From contig USNX01000066.1 of the NCBI GenBank assembly GCA_900556205.1, positions 1 to 6,920 of the forward strand: a stretch of 6,920 nucleotides of DNA. Reading direction: 5' to 3'. Source of the stretch: an uncultured Collinsella sp. (GTDB lineage: Bacteria > Actinomycetota > Coriobacteriia > Coriobacteriales > Coriobacteriaceae). This document shows, in pieces, positions 5,063 through 6,920 of the stretch. The position numbers were made by a program, and so were the translations under genes. The notes under the pieces were generated by a model that saw nothing but the letters and a program-made list of their open reading frames with translations, was not told the origin of the DNA and ran no database searches. Within the stretch, counting starts at the first letter, position 1; each line of letters opens with the position of its first letter.

Positions 5063-6920
5063 CTACGAACGGCGGATAACCTCGGTCACGACCTCGGATA
5101 CCGTGGCAATGTTCGTCGGGTTGACATTGTGGGGCAGGTCGTCCTCGGTACGAGCGCAAGCCAGACGCGTGCCGTCCACGCCGGCGATGGTGAGGGCTCG
5201 GCGGCTCGCCTCGAGCGCGGCATAGGCATCGGTCTTGGCATAGGGCATCTCGAGCGCGCCACAATCGACATGAAACGACTTGCACACCTTGCTGACCAGG
5301 TTCATGATGCGGCGATCGCCCTTGAGCAGCTGCTGTTCGCCCTCAACCGTCACCACCGAAAGCCTACCGGCGCCGACGGATTCAAGATTGATAAAGAATA
5401 CGCCGCGGAGCTTATCGCGATGCGAAGCCAAGAAGGCCTTCATGCCGGCGCCATCACAATCCGAGGCGCCCGTTGCCACAAACCAGATATCGTGACCGAG
5501 CAGCTCATCGTCGCCCATAGAGGCGACAGCCGAGAGCATATCTTCGGAAGAAGCGCCGTCGGAAGACGTAGCGCCGCCCTTCCAGCCATCGTTATCGTCC
5601 TCGAAGTTATCCCACGAACCGATACCGCGACCGGACTTCTTGGCATCGTAATCGTCTTCGACGCCCAGCCAGTCACTCATGCTATCCTGCTCGTTTTTCT
5701 TTTTACGACCGAACAGGCCACCCAGGCCGCGCTTACGAGACTTGGGTGCCGCCGGGGCGGGAGCCGAAATGGTCTCGATCGGCTGCGCGCCCGACGCAAC
5801 GGGCATAGGAGGCGCAACGGGTGCCGATGTGGGTTCGGGACCTTGAGCGGTAGCAAAGGGATCGTTGACCTGTGCGGAGGGGTCGGGAAGGTCGAACAGC
5901 GACGTGCAAGACGCAACGTTTGCCTGCTTCATCGACGGCAGCGACGGATCGGGGACCGAAGCCAGCGGAGACGAGGAAGGTGCAGGCGACGGTGCCGACG
6001 CCGGATCGGGAACATTCATCTGCGGACGCGGCGATGCCTGGGAGGAAATCTGGGCCATAAGGGAATCGACCGTTTCGTCCTGGGTGGGAGCGACATCGGC
6101 AACCGTGGCACCGGAACCACTCGGGGTCGGCATGGTGAAAATCTGCGTGGAGTAAGGCCTCGACTCATCTGTCTCAGGAGCCTCGGAAACCGCAGGCATT
6201 TCCTCCTGCTCGACCTCGGTCGAATCATCTTGCTTGGCTGCCGCGTATTGCTCTTCGTCAGAGTTGGCCTCGACGGGCTCGTCCTCGGCAGCATCTTGGA
6301 TTTCGGCAGCATCAATAGGCTCGTCATCGTCTGCCGCGTCGCCCTGCTCATCGGAAACAGGGAGGGGCTCGGCAATCGCGGTGCCTTGCTTTTCAAACGT
6401 TATCGTGGAATCGAACTGCGCGGCATCAAACGACATGGTGCTATCGACGTGCTGCTGAGCCTCGAAAGACGTCGTCGCCTCAACAACATCCGCGGACGCC
6501 GGTTGCTGGGACTCAAAGGACGTTGTAGCTTCGGCGGCGTCGACGGGCACGGACTGCATAGCCTCGTTCTGCTCGAACTCTTGCGCCGCGAGCTCACGTG
6601 CCGGCTCGGCTGCCTGCTGCTGAGCGATAGCCTCCTGCTCGGCAGCCTCGCGTGCGGCAGCGCGCTTCTCTTCGAAATCGTCGACAAATTTCTTGCCCTT
6701 TGCAAGCGCGCCCTTAAAGAAGTTGGAAGCGCTGGCGCCAATCGAAGAGAACGCGGATGCAATATCGGCATGGGGCGTTGCCGCGGGAATCTCGGCCGAG
6801 AAATCAGTATCGCTCTCGTAAGATACGCGCCTCGGCTGTTCAACGTAATCGTCGTCAGACTCGTCCGCAACGTCTTGCGCCGGCACGGCGGGAGCCAAAA
6901 TGTCCAGTCCTGCCGCGGGA
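5063..6920 (-). CDS. Long disordered protein with C-terminal M28-peptidase-like half-domain (5' end outside window)
   Basis: The frame is open through the right edge, so the true start is upstream. The TTG at 6898-6896 is only a possible start and is used here as residue 1. Residues 1-120 include a basic/Ala-rich, probably helical stretch (about 62-110). Residues 123-170 carry four [ST]-T-x-[ST]-F-like repeats. Residues 180-385 are acidic, then Pro/Ser/Ala-rich and surely disordered. Residues 386-401 are basic (SRKRGLGGLFGRKKKN). Residues 440-611 resemble the C-terminal part of M28 zinc aminopeptidases: a GA..SDGAS block, DIWFVATGASD, a central INLESVG strand, TDAYAAL...RALTIAG, and RTEDDLPHNVNP. 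In working M28 enzymes the matching places read GAEE, LDM and HTxxD. Here the EE pair is Ser479-Asp480, the Asp ligand is Glu506 and the last His is Arg583. The HxD motif is not in the window. It may be a pseudo-enzyme. No membrane segment is visible, although the upstream part is missing. It is probably co-transcribed with the 72-residue protein gene downstream. Confidence 0.78.
   Translation of the reverse strand, partial: PAAGLDILAPAVPAQDVADESDDDYVEQPRRVSYESDTDFSAEIPAATPHADIASAFSSIGASASNFFKGALAKGKKFVDDFEEKRAAAREAAEQEAIAQQQAAEPARELAAQEFEQNEAMQSVPVDAAEATTSFESQQPASADVVEATTSFEAQQHVDSTMSFDAAQFDSTITFEKQGTAIAEPLPVSDEQGDAADDDEPIDAAEIQDAAEDEPVEANSDEEQYAAAKQDDSTEVEQEEMPAVSEAPETDESRPYSTQIFTMPTPSGSGATVADVAPTQDETVDSLMAQISSQASPRPQMNVPDPASAPSPAPSSSPLASVPDPSLPSMKQANVASCTSLFDLPDPSAQVNDPFATAQGPEPTSAPVAPPMPVASGAQPIETISAPAPAAPKSRKRGLGGLFGRKKKNEQDSMSDWLGVEDDYDAKKSGRGIGSWDNFEDDNDGWKGGATSSDGASSEDMLSAVASMGDDELLGHDIWFVATGASDCDGAGMKAFLASHRDKLRGVFFINLESVGAGRLSVVTVEGEQQLLKGDRRIMNLVSKVCKSFHVDCGALEMPYAKTDAYAALEASRRALTIAGVDGTRLACARTEDDLPHNVNPTNIATVSEVVTEVIRRS
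6389..6532 (-). repeat. Degenerate tandem repeat coding for TTSFE-type units
   Basis: Within the long disordered protein, residues 123-170 (numbered from TTG 6898) contain EATTSFESQQ, EATTSFEAQQ, STMSFDAAQ and STITFEKQ. The first two units are 17 residues apart and nearly identical; the last two are shorter and more diverged. This looks like in-frame duplication followed by drift. The units are rich in Thr/Ser with a following Phe and acidic residue. The role is unknown. Confidence 0.65.

Noticed and set aside
6443..6451. His-Val-Asp (residues 150-152), resembling the HxD metal motif of M28 peptidases
   Set aside because: It sits inside the low-complexity TTSFE repeats, far from the folded domain and without the usual hydrophobic strand before it. 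Chance is more likely.
6400..6870. Second minus-strand 156-residue frame, very Arg/Ser/Pro-rich
   Set aside because: It is a frame-shifted reading of the disordered region of the M28-like gene, with composition typical of a shadow frame.

Overview
The window reads as ordinary chromosome from a high-GC Gram-positive gut actinobacterium. The best guess is a Coriobacteriia member close to Collinsella. This rests on the GC-rich codon use, a tRNA gene with encoded CCA, and a sortase-anchored thioester/SpaA-type adhesin. The genus is inferred from general resemblance and no search was run.

Layout, left to right. Positions 1-659 (minus) hold the 5' part of purB, adenylosuccinate lyase, which runs off the left edge. 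Positions 660-952 have no gene. They hold the purB leader, a stem-loop-rich element that ends in a tRNA T-arm look-alike (about 776-901), and a strong terminator for the next gene. A tRNA-Gly(CCC) gene lies at 953-1027 (minus) with its own promoter just upstream. Positions 1071-1324 are a divergent intergenic leader. Positions 1325-4756 (plus) encode an 1143-residue cell-wall adhesin: signal peptide, Cys-Gln thioester domain, six SpaA/CnaB-like repeats, a conserved membrane-proximal domain and an LPATG sortase signal. A shared convergent terminator follows at 4764-4801. On the minus strand, a two-gene unit then enters from the right edge. Its first gene is a long, largely disordered protein that ends in an M28-peptidase-like half-domain (5063-6920, 5' end outside the window). 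Its second gene, 21 bases downstream, encodes a 72-residue single-pass membrane protein (4823-5041).

How the genes relate. purB and the tRNA are housekeeping genes. The adhesin stands alone on the opposite strand to everything around it, with no sortase or second pilin in view. It should therefore depend on a housekeeping sortase elsewhere, and its likely job is covalent attachment to a host or matrix ligand. The M28-like protein and the small membrane protein are almost certainly co-transcribed. The first lacks most of the residues expected for a working M28 zinc peptidase in the part that can be seen. This pair, and the tRNA-like structured element, are the least explained parts of the window.
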